Positions 35,692 to 45,506 of a stretch of 64,000 nucleotides of DNA are shown piece after piece (the stretch's first letter is position 1; the number at the start of each line of letters is the position of its first letter). Both the position numbers and the translations under genes were made by a program. Under the pieces are notes generated by a model, which saw nothing but the letters and a program-made list of their open reading frames with translations, searched no databases and had not been told where the DNA came from. The stretch comes from Microbacterium sp. cf046 (lineage in GTDB: Bacteria > Actinomycetota > Actinomycetes > Actinomycetales > Microbacteriaceae): contig NZ_FOZJ01000001.1 of assembly GCF_900114345.1 (NCBI RefSeq), positions 248,001-312,000 on the forward strand, written 5' to 3'.

Positions 35692-37250
35692 ACATGAGTG
35701 CACTCGTCCCGCTCCTGGTGACCCTGCCCCTCCTCGGTGCGGCGATCGCGCTGATCGCGGGGCGCCACCGCAGGACTCAGGTCGCGGTCTCGGTGATCAC
35801 TCTGACGGTGGTGCTCGTGATCGCGGCGGTGCTGCTGGTGGTCGTCGACGCGGCCGATGCCCCGATCGCCGTCTCGGTCGGCAACTGGCCGATCCCGTTC
35901 GGCATCGTCCTGTACGTGGACCGACTCGCGGCGCTGCTGGTCGTGGTCTCCAGCGTCGTGCTGCTCGCCGTGCTCCTGTTCTCCGTGGGCCAGGGCGCGG
36001 CCGACAACGACGACGACACCCCGGTCTCGATCTTCCACCCGTCCTACCTGATCCTGGCGGCCGGGATCTTCACGGCGTTCATCGCCGGAGACCTCTTCAA
36101 CCTCTACGTCGGCTTCGAGATCCTGCTCGTCGCCTCGTACGTGCTCATCACCCTCGGCAGCACCGAGTCCCGCATCCGCACCGGCGTCGTGTACATCGTC
36201 GTCTCGCTGGTCTCCTCGATCCTGTTCCTCGCGGCGATCGCCGTGATCTACGGCGCCCTCGGCACGGTCAACATGGTGCAGATCTCGGAGCGGATGACGC
36301 AGCTGCCGCAGCAGACCCAGACGGTGCTGCACGTGCTGCTGCTGCTCGCCTTCAGCATCAAGGCGGCCGTCTTCCCGCTGTCGTTCTGGCTGCCCGACTC
36401 GTATCCGACCGCGCCGGCGCCGGTCACGGCGGTGTTCGCGGGACTGCTGACGAAGGTCGGCGTGTACGCGATGATCCGCACCGAGACGCTGCTGTTCAGC
36501 GAGAACGACGTCAACTTCGTGCTGATGATCGTCGCGCTCGCGACCATGATCGTGGGCGTCCTGGGTGCGCTGGCGCAGGCGGAGCTCAAACGCATCCTGT
36601 CGTTCACCCTGGTCAGCCACGTGGGCTACATGGTGTTCGGCCTCGCGATCGCCACGCCCGCGGCGATCGGGGCGACGATTTACTACATGGTCCACCACAT
36701 CGTCGTGCAGACCACGCTGTTCCTGGCGGTGGGGCTCGTCGAGCGAAGAGCCGGCAGCACGTCGATCCTGCGGGTGAAGGGACTCATGCGCGCCGCGCCG
36801 GTGATCGCGGTGCTCTACTTCATCCCCGCCGTGAACCTCGGCGGCCTGCCCCCGTTCTCGGGCTTCATCGGCAAGTACGCGCTGTTCGACGCCGCCGCCG
36901 AGGTCGGAACCCCGATCATGATCGTCCTCATCGTCGGCGGCATCGTGACCTCGCTGCTCACGCTGTACGCGCTCATGCGCGCGTGGAACCTGTCGTTCTG
37001 GCGGGAGGAGGAGGATTCGGCTGAGACCGAGTCGCGCATCTCCTACCTCGGTGCCGCGCCCGCAGCCGCGGTCGAGACGGAGCGGCGCGTGATCCCGCGC
37101 ATCATGACCGCTGCGACGGCCGGGATGGTCGCCGTCACCGTCGCGCTGACCGTGTTCGCCGGACCCCTGTACGAGGTGTGCACCCGCATCGGCGCGAGCC
37201 TCCTGCAGCCGGTCAGCATCACGCAGCTCGAAGAGGGGGCCGGCCAGTGA
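35688..37250 (+). CDS. mrpD: Mrp antiporter subunit D
   Basis: The protein has 520 residues with about 14 membrane segments and is homologous to NuoN/NuoM. Conserved stretches are GDLFNLYVGFEILLVASYVL with its functional Glu, FSIKAAVFPLSFWLPDSYPT with the conserved Lys, and PAPVTAVFAGLLTKVGVYAM. These line the proton channel. It works with MrpA in the antiporter complex. GTG 35688 overlaps the mrpC stop; ATG 35694, two codons in, is an equal candidate. The C-terminal tail holds an acidic stretch (REEEDSAETE). Confidence 0.96.
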   Translation: MNMSALVPLLVTLPLLGAAIALIAGRHRRTQVAVSVITLTVVLVIAAVLLVVVDAADAPIAVSVGNWPIPFGIVLYVDRLAALLVVVSSVVLLAVLLFSVGQGAADNDDDTPVSIFHPSYLILAAGIFTAFIAGDLFNLYVGFEILLVASYVLITLGSTESRIRTGVVYIVVSLVSSILFLAAIAVIYGALGTVNMVQISERMTQLPQQTQTVLHVLLLLAFSIKAAVFPLSFWLPDSYPTAPAPVTAVFAGLLTKVGVYAMIRTETLLFSENDVNFVLMIVALATMIVGVLGALAQAELKRILSFTLVSHVGYMVFGLAIATPAAIGATIYYMVHHIVVQTTLFLAVGLVERRAGSTSILRVKGLMRAAPVIAVLYFIPAVNLGGLPPFSGFIGKYALFDAAAEVGTPIMIVLIVGGIVTSLLTLYALMRAWNLSFWREEEDSAETESRISYLGAAPAAAVETERRVIPRIMTAATAGMVAVTVALTVFAGPLYEVCTRIGASLLQPVSITQLEEGAGQ

Positions 37251-37915
37251 CCGCGCCGATCCACCACACCTCCCGGCCCCGCCACAGCGCGGGCCACAGC
37301 GCCGGCGACCCGGGCCGCGGCACGCGCGTCCCTGAGGGGACCGGCAAGCGCAGCGCGCTGCAGCAGGTGTGGCGCCAGCTGCCGTTCTTCGTGTGGCTCA
37401 TCGCACTCTGGATGCTGCTCTGGGGCCAATTCACGGTCCTCGCCTTCGTCACCGGGCTCATCGCCGCGGTCGCGGTGACCCGCGTGTTCCGGCTGCCGCC
37501 GGTCGAGCTCTCCGGCCGCGTCAACCTCTGGTACGGCCTCGTCTTCGTGCTGAGCTTCCTCGGCGCCGTCGTGCGAGGCTCGCTGACCGTCGCCTGGCAG
37601 GTGCTCGACCTTCGGCGCCAGCCGGGCACCGCGATCATCGCCGTCCCGCTGCGCATCGACGACGACCTGATCATGACGCACACCGCGGTGACGGCATCCC
37701 TCATCCCGGGCTCCCTCATCGTGGACGCCGACCGTGATCGGCGCGTCCTGTACCTGCACGTCATCGGGGTGCGCGATGCACGCGACGTCGAGGCGCAGCG
37801 CGCGAGCGTGCTGCGCTGGGAGCGGCGGATCGTGCGGGCGGTGGGCTCGCGGGCGCAGCTCGCGCTGGTGAATCAGGATGCCGCCCCCTCGGCATCCGAG
37901 GGAGGTGCGCCGTGA
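37247..37915 (+). CDS. mrpE: Mrp antiporter subunit E
   Basis: The protein has 222 residues from GTG 37247, overlapping the mrpD stop. A hydrophilic, His/Arg-rich N-tail of about 40 residues is followed by two or three membrane segments (PFFVWLIALWMLLWGQF, TVLAFVTGLIAAVAV). The conserved MrpE domain follows, with TAVTASLIPGSLIVDADRDR and VLYLHVIGV. MrpE is needed for complex assembly or stability in characterised systems. The C-tail (SASEGGAP) is unremarkable. Confidence 0.93.
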   Translation: MTAPIHHTSRPRHSAGHSAGDPGRGTRVPEGTGKRSALQQVWRQLPFFVWLIALWMLLWGQFTVLAFVTGLIAAVAVTRVFRLPPVELSGRVNLWYGLVFVLSFLGAVVRGSLTVAWQVLDLRRQPGTAIIAVPLRIDDDLIMTHTAVTASLIPGSLIVDADRDRRVLYLHVIGVRDARDVEAQRASVLRWERRIVRAVGSRAQLALVNQDAAPSASEGGAP

Positions 37916-38181
37916 CCGTCCTGCTCATCGCGATCTACATCGTGTTCGGCGCCGCCGCGCTCGTCACGCTCTTCCGGATCGTGGCCGGGCCCTCGATCCT
38001 CGACCGCGCCGTCGCCTCGGACGTGCTGCTCACCCTCGTGATGTGCGTGCTCGGGGCCGAGATGGCGATCAACCACCACACCCGCACGCTTCCGGTGCTG
38101 CTGATCATCGCCGCCGTGGGAGTGTTCGGCTCGATCTCGATCGCGCGCTTCGTGGCGAGGAAGGACAACGTGGACCGATGA
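37912..38181 (+). CDS. mrpF: Mrp antiporter subunit F
   Basis: This 89-residue protein has three membrane helices. The conserved core is LFRIVAGPSILDRAVASDVL, with Arg and Asp residues typical of MrpF. It starts at GTG 37912, overlapping the mrpE stop, and ends overlapping mrpG. It is a small integral subunit of the antiporter complex. Confidence 0.94.
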   Translation: MTVLLIAIYIVFGAAALVTLFRIVAGPSILDRAVASDVLLTLVMCVLGAEMAINHHTRTLPVLLIIAAVGVFGSISIARFVARKDNVDR

Positions 38182-38543
38182 TCGATCTGGATGCCGTCCT
38201 CGACGGCGCCGCGCTCGTGCTGATCCTGATCGGCGCCCTGCTGTGCCTCACGGCCGCGATCGGCCTGCTGCGCTTCCGCGATGTTCCGACCCGCCTGCAC
38301 GCGGCCACCAAGCCGCAGGTGCTCGGGCTGATCCTGATCTGCCTCGCCATCGCGCTCTCGCTGCGGTCGTGGCCGGTCGTTGCGTTCCTCGTGCCGGTCG
38401 TGCTGATCCAGCTCGCGACCGCCCCGCTGTCGGCCCACATGGTGGGTCGGCAGGCGTACCGCAACGGCACGATCGACGAGCGGTCGCTGTTCGTCGACGA
38501 GCTCGCCGAGTCGCGCGAGACCCCGCCCGCCGCCGGCGGCTGA
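38178..38543 (+). CDS. mrpG: Mrp antiporter subunit G
   Basis: This 121-residue protein has three membrane segments. Conserved features are AIGLLRFRDVPTRLHAATKP and QLATAPLSAHMVGRQAYRNG, diagnostic of MrpG/PhaG. The ATG at 38178 overlaps the mrpF stop. It closes the Mrp operon, and the next gene converges on it across a palindromic element that may end transcription from both sides. Confidence 0.94.
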   Translation: MIDLDAVLDGAALVLILIGALLCLTAAIGLLRFRDVPTRLHAATKPQVLGLILICLAIALSLRSWPVVAFLVPVVLIQLATAPLSAHMVGRQAYRNGTIDERSLFVDELAESRETPPAAGG

Positions 38544-38558
38544 CACCTTCCCCCCTCA

Positions 38559-38632
38559 CCGCGAGACCGCATCCGGTTGCCGAGACTGCGGGTGAAACCC
38601 CGCCGTCTGGGCGCCCCGGTGCAATCTCGCGG
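38559..38632. repeat. Nested palindromic intergenic element, copy 1
   Basis: The outer arms are CCGCGAGACCGCATCCGG and CCGGTGCAATCTCGCGG, an imperfect inverted repeat. The inner arms are GCCGAGAC and GTCTGGGC, with one mismatch. It lies between the convergent mrpG and penicillin acylase genes. A second copy with the same outer and inner arms is at 58542-58609. It may act as a two-way terminator. Confidence 0.6.
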
Positions 38633-38643
38633 TCAGGGCCGGG

Positions 38644-41250
38644 TCAGGATGCCGGAACCAGGGTCAGCGTGTGCGTTGTCGCGGCTGCGACCGCGGCACG
38701 CGTGAACGGCCACGGAGTCAGCTCGACGCGCTGCCAGGCGGGCGTCTGGTCGACGTAGTTCGGGTGATAGGTGTGCCCGCTCGTGCCGGTCAGGTGGTTC
38801 CAGCGCGACGCGTCGAAGTCGGAGAGGTCGACGACCATCCGCATCGACGGCACCGTGATCGTCTCGAACCCGTCGCCGATCTGCCACCCTGTCGCGTCCA
38901 CCACCGACGAGCCGCCGCCGACCGGGTACGGACCGCGGTTGAAGAGCATCTCGATCGGCGCGATGCCCGAGGAGCCGAACGTGTCGCTCGTGAGCGCGAG
39001 CGCGTGCAGGGACCCCCAGTTCCACTTCGACGGATTGTCGCCCTGCAGCGCGACCAGCCGGTCGTACGCTTCATTCGCGGCGTACTCGAGCATCTCGGCC
39101 TGCCCGCTCACACCGAGCTCGGAGTTGGTCCACCACTCCGAGTCGGGGTCATCCAGCAACCCGCCGACGACGAGGAACAGGCGTCCCTGCCCGGTGACCG
39201 GGGCCGCGTGCTCCCGACCGTTCACGAAGAGGTCCATGACGAGCTCGTCCCACAGCACGTTCGCGAAGGCCGCGGCATCCGAGTCCGCGCTGTTCTGCGC
39301 ATCCCACGAGCGCAGCATGTCGAGGGCGGCATCCGGTCCCTGCCGACCGGTCGTGACGTCCATGTAGGCGGCCGCCAGGCTCTTGCCCATCGCGAACTCG
39401 TTGTCGGCCTGGATGTCACGCATGTCGTCGGCCGTCAGCTTGCCCATCGCCGCCTTGCGCTGCAGCAGGTCGACGATGCGCGCCGCGCGCCAGCCGTAAT
39501 CCCAGTCCCGCGTGAGCAGATACGGGTACGCGTCAGGGACGATCGCGTTGTTCGCGGTGACGATATAGCCCTCGGGTGGGTTGAACGAGGTCGGCAGCTC
39601 GTCGAAGGGGATGAAGCCCTGCCACGCATACGCCGAATCCCACCCGGGCTGAGGCATCGAGCCGTCCCCGGCGCCGCGGATCGGGAGCTTGCCGGGCGTC
39701 TGGTAGCCGATGTTGCCGTCGACGTCGGCGTAGACCAGGTTCTGCGCCGGCACATCGAAGAGCTTTGCCGCGGCCTGGAAGTCGTCGAACCCCTCGGCGA
39801 CGTTCAGGGCGAAGATGGCCGACGCCGCCGTGCCCGGCGTCAGCGCGGTCCACTTCAGGCTGACCGCGTAATCACCAGGGGGCGCTCCGGTCGGCTCGGC
39901 GATCGTGCCGTCTGTGCCGGTGTACGGATCGGCCGCGATCGCGTCGAAGTCGTCGGTCAGGCCCGAGAGGATCGGTCCGTTCACCGTCGAGCGGATGCGG
40001 AGCTCGACATCGTCGCCGCCTGCGACCTCGATCGTCTCGGTCCGCTGCTCGAGCGGCACCAACTGGCCGTCCCGCCAGTAGTCGTCGCCCTGGATCTTCT
40101 CCAGGTACAGGTCGGTGACGTCCGTGGTGAGGTTCGTGAAGCCCCACGCGATGCGCTCGTTGTGGCCGATGACCACGCCCGGGACACCCGAGAAGCTGAA
40201 GCCGGACACGTCGAACGGGCAGCTCTTGGTGACCGCGCGGCACTTCAGCCCGACCTGGTGCCAGACGCTCGGCAGCGCGGCGCCCAGATGCGGATCGTTC
40301 GCCAGCAGGGGCATGCCGCTCTCGGTGAGGTCGCCGGAGACGACCCACGAGTTCGATCCGATCCCCTCGCCGGCGTCGCCGATCAGCGCGCTGACGGCCT
40401 CGATGACGCCGTCGGCCTCGCTCCATTTCACGGACGCCGAGACGATCCCCGGATCGGCCGACGCGCTCGTGCTCGCCGGCTGCTCGCGCACCATCGAGGG
40501 GACGATCACCGGATTCCGATCGAACGGGTACCCCGGGTAGAGCTCGTCGATCTGCTCGGAGGTGAAGTCCGCGGCGATGATCGCGCGCTCGGTCTCGTCC
40601 TCGATGTTCGTGCGGAGGTCCCAGGCCATCGCCTTCAGCCAGGCGACGGAGTCCTCGGGCGTCCACGGCTCGATCTCGTAGTCGGCGTTCTGCAGCCCGA
40701 GCACGGCGTACTCGAACGACGCATCAGGACCGTCGTGGTCGGCGAGGTAGGCGTTCACGCCCTTCGCATAGGCCTCGTAGTACGACGCGGTGACGGGATC
40801 GAGCGCCTCGACCTCCTGCGCGGCGACCTCTCGCCAGCCCAGCGTCCGCAGGAACTCGTCGGTCGGCAGCTGCGACTCGCCGAAGAGCTCGGAGAGCCTC
40901 CCGCTGGTGACGTGCCGGCGGAAGTCCATCTCCCAGAACCGGTCCTGGGCGTGCACGTAGCCCTGTGCGAAGAACAGGTCGTCGGTGTCGGACGCCGTGA
41001 TCGTGGGGACGCCGAGCACGTCGCGCTGCACCTGGACGTCGCGGCCGAGTCCCTCCACAGCGACCGTTCCCTCGAGCTGGGGGAAGGAGCGCTGGATCGT
41101 CCAGACGACGAAGCCCGCGGCGATGAGCGCAATCACGACGACGCCGGCGACGATGCTGAAGAGCGTGACGCCGATCGCGCGCCCCACGGATCTTCTCCGG
41201 GGCTGATCGGGCTCCTGGATCGCCGTGGACGCGGTGGAGGGCTTCGACAT
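38644..41250 (-). CDS. Penicillin acylase family protein (Ntn hydrolase)
   Basis: This 868-residue precursor has one N-terminal membrane anchor (about 24-50), so it acts outside the membrane. It would self-cleave into alpha and beta chains. The beta chain should begin at Ser299 in IGSNSWVVSG, the catalytic N-terminal Ser of the family, after a spacer of about 30 residues. Other family marks are ADTDD-type LGVPTITASDTDDLFFAQGY, AQDRFWEMDFRRH and NNAIVPDAYPYLL with the oxyanion Asn. Members hydrolyse penicillins, acyl-homoserine lactones or other N-acyl amides; the substrate here is unknown. ATG 41250 is preferred; GTG 41313 would add 21 residues. Confidence 0.9.
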   Translation of the reverse strand: MSKPSTASTAIQEPDQPRRRSVGRAIGVTLFSIVAGVVVIALIAAGFVVWTIQRSFPQLEGTVAVEGLGRDVQVQRDVLGVPTITASDTDDLFFAQGYVHAQDRFWEMDFRRHVTSGRLSELFGESQLPTDEFLRTLGWREVAAQEVEALDPVTASYYEAYAKGVNAYLADHDGPDASFEYAVLGLQNADYEIEPWTPEDSVAWLKAMAWDLRTNIEDETERAIIAADFTSEQIDELYPGYPFDRNPVIVPSMVREQPASTSASADPGIVSASVKWSEADGVIEAVSALIGDAGEGIGSNSWVVSGDLTESGMPLLANDPHLGAALPSVWHQVGLKCRAVTKSCPFDVSGFSFSGVPGVVIGHNERIAWGFTNLTTDVTDLYLEKIQGDDYWRDGQLVPLEQRTETIEVAGGDDVELRIRSTVNGPILSGLTDDFDAIAADPYTGTDGTIAEPTGAPPGDYAVSLKWTALTPGTAASAIFALNVAEGFDDFQAAAKLFDVPAQNLVYADVDGNIGYQTPGKLPIRGAGDGSMPQPGWDSAYAWQGFIPFDELPTSFNPPEGYIVTANNAIVPDAYPYLLTRDWDYGWRAARIVDLLQRKAAMGKLTADDMRDIQADNEFAMGKSLAAAYMDVTTGRQGPDAALDMLRSWDAQNSADSDAAAFANVLWDELVMDLFVNGREHAAPVTGQGRLFLVVGGLLDDPDSEWWTNSELGVSGQAEMLEYAANEAYDRLVALQGDNPSKWNWGSLHALALTSDTFGSSGIAPIEMLFNRGPYPVGGGSSVVDATGWQIGDGFETITVPSMRMVVDLSDFDASRWNHLTGTSGHTYHPNYVDQTPAWQRVELTPWPFTRAAVAAATTHTLTLVPAS

Positions 41251-41393
41251 TGAAGGACTTTCGAGTGGGATGCCTGGGGACGCGGTTTCAGCGACCACGG
41301 TCCTCGGTCCCACGCGTTCGGGTCGCGCGGGTACCGTCAGGCATCGTAACCCGGGGGAGCCTCAACCCCGAACCCCGTTCGGTGTCCGGCGGG

Positions 41394-41876
41394 TCAGGCC
41401 GGCAGCGTGAGGCGCTCGACAGTCGCCCGCCATCCGTTGCCGATGCCCTTGGCGAGCCACTCCCGCACCTCGGGCTCGGCCATGCTCTCTGGCAGCGCCA
41501 GCGTCATCGTGGCGCGGGTGGCGGTGGGGTCGCCGTCCAGGTCCTCGAACTCGATCGTCGCGATCGGGCCGACGGTGAGGTCGCCACGGTCGAGCTTCGG
41601 CCATCCGACCTCCGCGCCCCACGCGAACACGATCCTCTCGTCGGGGACGATCTCGAGGTAGATGCCTCCCGTCGTGTAGGACGTCTCCTCATCGATCACC
41701 ATCGGCACGGTCCATGCTCCGCCCACGCGCAGGTCGACCTGGATCGGCTGCTCGGGCCGAGGCTGCTCCGGGTTGAGGAACCACTCCAGCTCGGAGGGGA
41801 CGGTCCAGGCGCGGAACACCTCTGCGCGGGGGACGGGGAAGTCGCGGACCACGACGATCCGGCGGTTCTCAGACAT
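41394..41876 (-). CDS. SRPBCC (AHSA1-like) domain protein
   Basis: This 160-residue protein has the START-like fold that binds hydrophobic ligands. It begins RRIVVVRDFPVPRAEVFRAWTVPSELEWF, the family's opening. It continues with VDLRVGGAWTVPMVI, GIYLEIVPDERIVFAWG and ends ATMTLALPESM with EWLAKGIGNGW. It overlaps the upstream ArsR gene by 8 nt. ArsR-AHSA1 pairs are widespread and the regulator usually controls the pair. The ligand is unknown. Confidence 0.9.
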   Translation of the reverse strand: MSENRRIVVVRDFPVPRAEVFRAWTVPSELEWFLNPEQPRPEQPIQVDLRVGGAWTVPMVIDEETSYTTGGIYLEIVPDERIVFAWGAEVGWPKLDRGDLTVGPIATIEFEDLDGDPTATRATMTLALPESMAEPEVREWLAKGIGNGWRATVERLTLPA

Positions 41877-42222
41877 GGTTGTTCTCCTCTGTCGGACGGG
41901 GTGATCTGCGCGGGTCGGCGAGCTGACGCGCGAGCGCGTCGAATCGGCTCTCGAAGAAGCTCCGGTACTCGGCGATCCAGTCCTCCGCCGCCCGCAGCCG
42001 ATCGGTGTCGAGCGTGCAGGTGCGCTCCTGGCCGCGCCGGCGCTTTCGCACCAGGCCCGCCCGCTCGAGCGCGGCGATGTGCCGCGACACGGTTGGCAGG
42101 CTGAGCGCGAACGGCTCGGCGAGCTCGGTCACACTCGCCTCGCCCCGAGCCAGGCGCGCGATGATCGCCCGTCTGGTGGGGTCGGCGAGCGCCGTGAAGG
42201 TCTCGCTCAGATCATCCTGCAT
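41869..42222 (-). CDS. ArsR-family transcriptional regulator
   Basis: This 117-residue winged helix-turn-helix protein has FTALADPTRRAIIARLARG, then SVTELAEPFALSLPTVSRHI, the recognition helix, and AALERAGLVRKRRRGQERTC as the wing. No CxC metal site is present, so it belongs to the non-metal group that accompanies AHSA1 proteins. It starts at ATG 42222 with TAGCAT 6 nt upstream. A 36-bp dyad covers this -10, so autoregulation is likely. Confidence 0.93.
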   Translation of the reverse strand: MQDDLSETFTALADPTRRAIIARLARGEASVTELAEPFALSLPTVSRHIAALERAGLVRKRRRGQERTCTLDTDRLRAAEDWIAEYRSFFESRFDALARQLADPRRSPRPTEENNHV

Positions 42223-42258
42223 ATTTGCATGCTAGCGTAATTACGCCACCATGCAAAT
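42223..42258. promoter_or_regulatory. Nested palindrome operator over the arsR-type promoter
   Basis: The outer arms ATTTGCATG (42223-42231) and CATGCAAAT (42250-42258) are perfect. The centre GCGTAATTACGC (42235-42246) is a 12-bp perfect palindrome, with 3 nt on each side. The minus-strand -10 TAGCAT (42229-42234) lies within the dyad, 6 nt before the ATG. Confidence 0.65.
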
Positions 42259-42268
42259 AGCGTTGATG

Positions 42269-43723
<1,455 letters not shown>

Positions 43724-43763
43724 CTGAGCCCGCGCTTCACGCCCTGTCGGGAGGCGGACGCAG

Positions 43764-43795
43764 CGATGCCGGGTCGGAAACCCGACCCGGCATCG
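43764..43795. terminator. Strong hairpin terminator after the Pr6Pr gene
   Basis: CGATGCCGGGTCGG at 43764-43777 pairs perfectly with CCGACCCGGCATCG at 43782-43795, with loop AAAC. The 14-bp GC-rich stem has no T-run, as is common in Actinobacteria. It lies 10 nt after the end of the minus-strand gene at 43806. Confidence 0.8.
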
Positions 43796-43805
43796 CCGAG
43801 AGTGC

Positions 43806-44543
43806 TCAGACGTGCAGTGCGCCCGTGGCCGAGGCCGCCCCACCGCGGACCGACGCGCGCTTCTCACGGTGCCGGCCGATCGCGATGATGATCGCCCCGA
43901 TCGCGAGGAACGCGACCATCATGGCCCCGATGTACGCGAACGCCGACGGGTAGCCCCCGGCGTTGTGCGGGTCCAGGAACGGGTACGGGTACCACCATTC
44001 GGTGCTTCCGTCAGGGTTCACGACCCGCAGGCCACGGACCATCGTGTACGCCGTCCATCCCAGCGGGTAGCCGACGAAGACCGCCAGCGACCACCAGGGC
44101 AGTCCGCGCCGTCGCGGTGCCCACAGGAGATCGAGGATGAAGTAGATCGGCAGGACCACGTGCAGGACCTCGACCGCATAGGAGTCCAGCAGCCGGATCC
44201 CCGCGGTGTCGCCGAGGGCGATGCCGCTGGGGGCGTCCCGGAGCAGGACGTTGTAGACGATCCCGAGCAGCAGGACCGGGCCGGCAACGGCCGCGAGGCC
44301 CAGGGCGATGCCCAGAGGCTCCCGCGTCGTTCCCGGGTGCCGCTGCGCCCAGGTCGCTGCCGCCACCAGCGCCACGACGCTCAGCAGCGACGAGACGATC
44401 GTGAACAGGCTGAAGTAGTTGACCAGTACGAGCTCGAGATCCTGAGCTTCTCGTGACGCACGGTCGATATTGACGATGAATCCGGCGACGATGCCGGACA
44501 GGGCTGTGACCGCCGCAGCGATCCTGAACCATGACCAACGCAT
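43806..44543 (-). CDS. Pr6Pr family membrane protein
   Basis: This 245-residue protein has about six or seven membrane segments. The Pr6Pr (FAR-17a/AIG1-like) family features appear as LLRDAPSGI, DSYAVEVLHVVLPIYFILDL and WWYPYPFLDPHNAGGYPSAF. Function is unknown. ATG 44543 is chosen because GGAAAGG lies 8 nt upstream; ATG 44579 in frame is weaker. It is a paralogue of the next gene, 139 nt upstream, and both may form one transcription unit. Confidence 0.85.
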   Translation of the reverse strand: MRWSWFRIAAAVTALSGIVAGFIVNIDRASREAQDLELVLVNYFSLFTIVSSLLSVVALVAAATWAQRHPGTTREPLGIALGLAAVAGPVLLLGIVYNVLLRDAPSGIALGDTAGIRLLDSYAVEVLHVVLPIYFILDLLWAPRRRGLPWWSLAVFVGYPLGWTAYTMVRGLRVVNPDGSTEWWYPYPFLDPHNAGGYPSAFAYIGAMMVAFLAIGAIIIAIGRHREKRASVRGGAASATGALHV

Positions 44544-44682
44544 TTCGATGACCTTTCCATTTCCCCCGGTGTGTGCCATCCCCATGAGATAAGTGGTAGT
44601 GGTCCGCAGGCCACAACGGGTGAATATTGGCACCGCGAACGTCGAAGTAGCCCAAATGGGGGACAGAAAGGTTGTGTGGAAT

Positions 44683-45384
44683 CTACAAAACTGGTCCGCG
44701 ACGCCGCCCGATCCACACGACCAGCACGCCGACAGCCATGATCGCGATCGCGATCGCGACGATGTAGACGGCCACCCCGAGGTAGCCGTTCGAGAAGTTG
44801 TTCGGGTCCATGAAGGGGTACGGGTACCAGTAGGGATTGCCGTTGATCGGATTGGTCACCAGAGGCCCTCGAACCAGGGTGTAGACGGCCCACACGATGG
44901 GGAACACGGCGATCGCGAGGACCGCGCTCCAGTTCAGCCTTCTGCGCAGGGGTCCGAGGAACAGATCGAGCAGGAGGAAGATCGGCGCGACGACGTGCAG
45001 CGTCTCGTTCGACCACGGGATGGGCTCGCTCCCCTGCGGGAGTTCGATGTTGCGCAGGAGGATGTTGTAGACCAATCCCGTCACGATCATGTAGGTCGTG
45101 ACGGATGCCAGCGCGATCGCGAGCGCGCGCGGCTCCGCCTCCGATCGTCGCCCGCGGGTGAAGTACCAGATCGCCGCCCACGTGAGCACGACGACCGACG
45201 CGGCGTTGGAGAGGATCGTGAAGAAGCTGAAGAAGTTCGCGATGATCGTGGCCACATCATTGCCCCGCTCCACTGCGCGTGAGACCGACAGCGAGAGCTG
45301 CGCGACGATCGCCGCGACGATGACGGCCGACATGATCAGCCTCAAGACCGACCAGGTCCGGGTCCATGCAGGGGTGCGGAGCAT
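44683..45384 (-). CDS. Pr6Pr family membrane protein
   Basis: This 233-residue membrane protein has about seven hydrophobic segments. It shares with its neighbour the blocks [40 protein letters not shown] and [20 protein letters not shown]. The function is not known. It starts at ATG 45384, with TACTCT 6 nt upstream, so it may be leaderless. The tandem pair probably arose by duplication. Confidence 0.85.
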   Translation of the reverse strand: MLRTPAWTRTWSVLRLIMSAVIVAAIVAQLSLSVSRAVERGNDVATIIANFFSFFTILSNAASVVVLTWAAIWYFTRGRRSEAEPRALAIALASVTTYMIVTGLVYNILLRNIELPQGSEPIPWSNETLHVVAPIFLLLDLFLGPLRRRLNWSAVLAIAVFPIVWAVYTLVRGPLVTNPINGNPYWYPYPFMDPNNFSNGYLGVAVYIVAIAIAIMAVGVLVVWIGRRRGPVL

Positions 45385-45390
45385 TCGCCC

Positions 45391-45396
45391 AGAGTA
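45391..45396 (-). promoter_or_regulatory. -10 box of the second Pr6Pr gene (leaderless)
   Basis: Minus-strand TACTCT is 6 nt from the ATG at 45384. Confidence 0.45.
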
Positions 45397-45465
45397 GTGG
45401 CGACCAGGCGGCACGAGGCGCGCACGCGCGCTTGTCAAGCCTCGGGGCGGCCGCACCGCCCTCGA

Positions 45466-45471
45466 TAGGAT
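45466..45471 (+). promoter_or_regulatory. -10 box of purA
   Basis: TAGGAT gives a transcript start near 45478 and a leader of about 29 nt holding the ribosome-binding site GAGGAG. Confidence 0.5.
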
Positions 45472-45506
45472 GGGGTGTACCGTCGGATCCTTCCCGAGGA
45501 GTGAAC

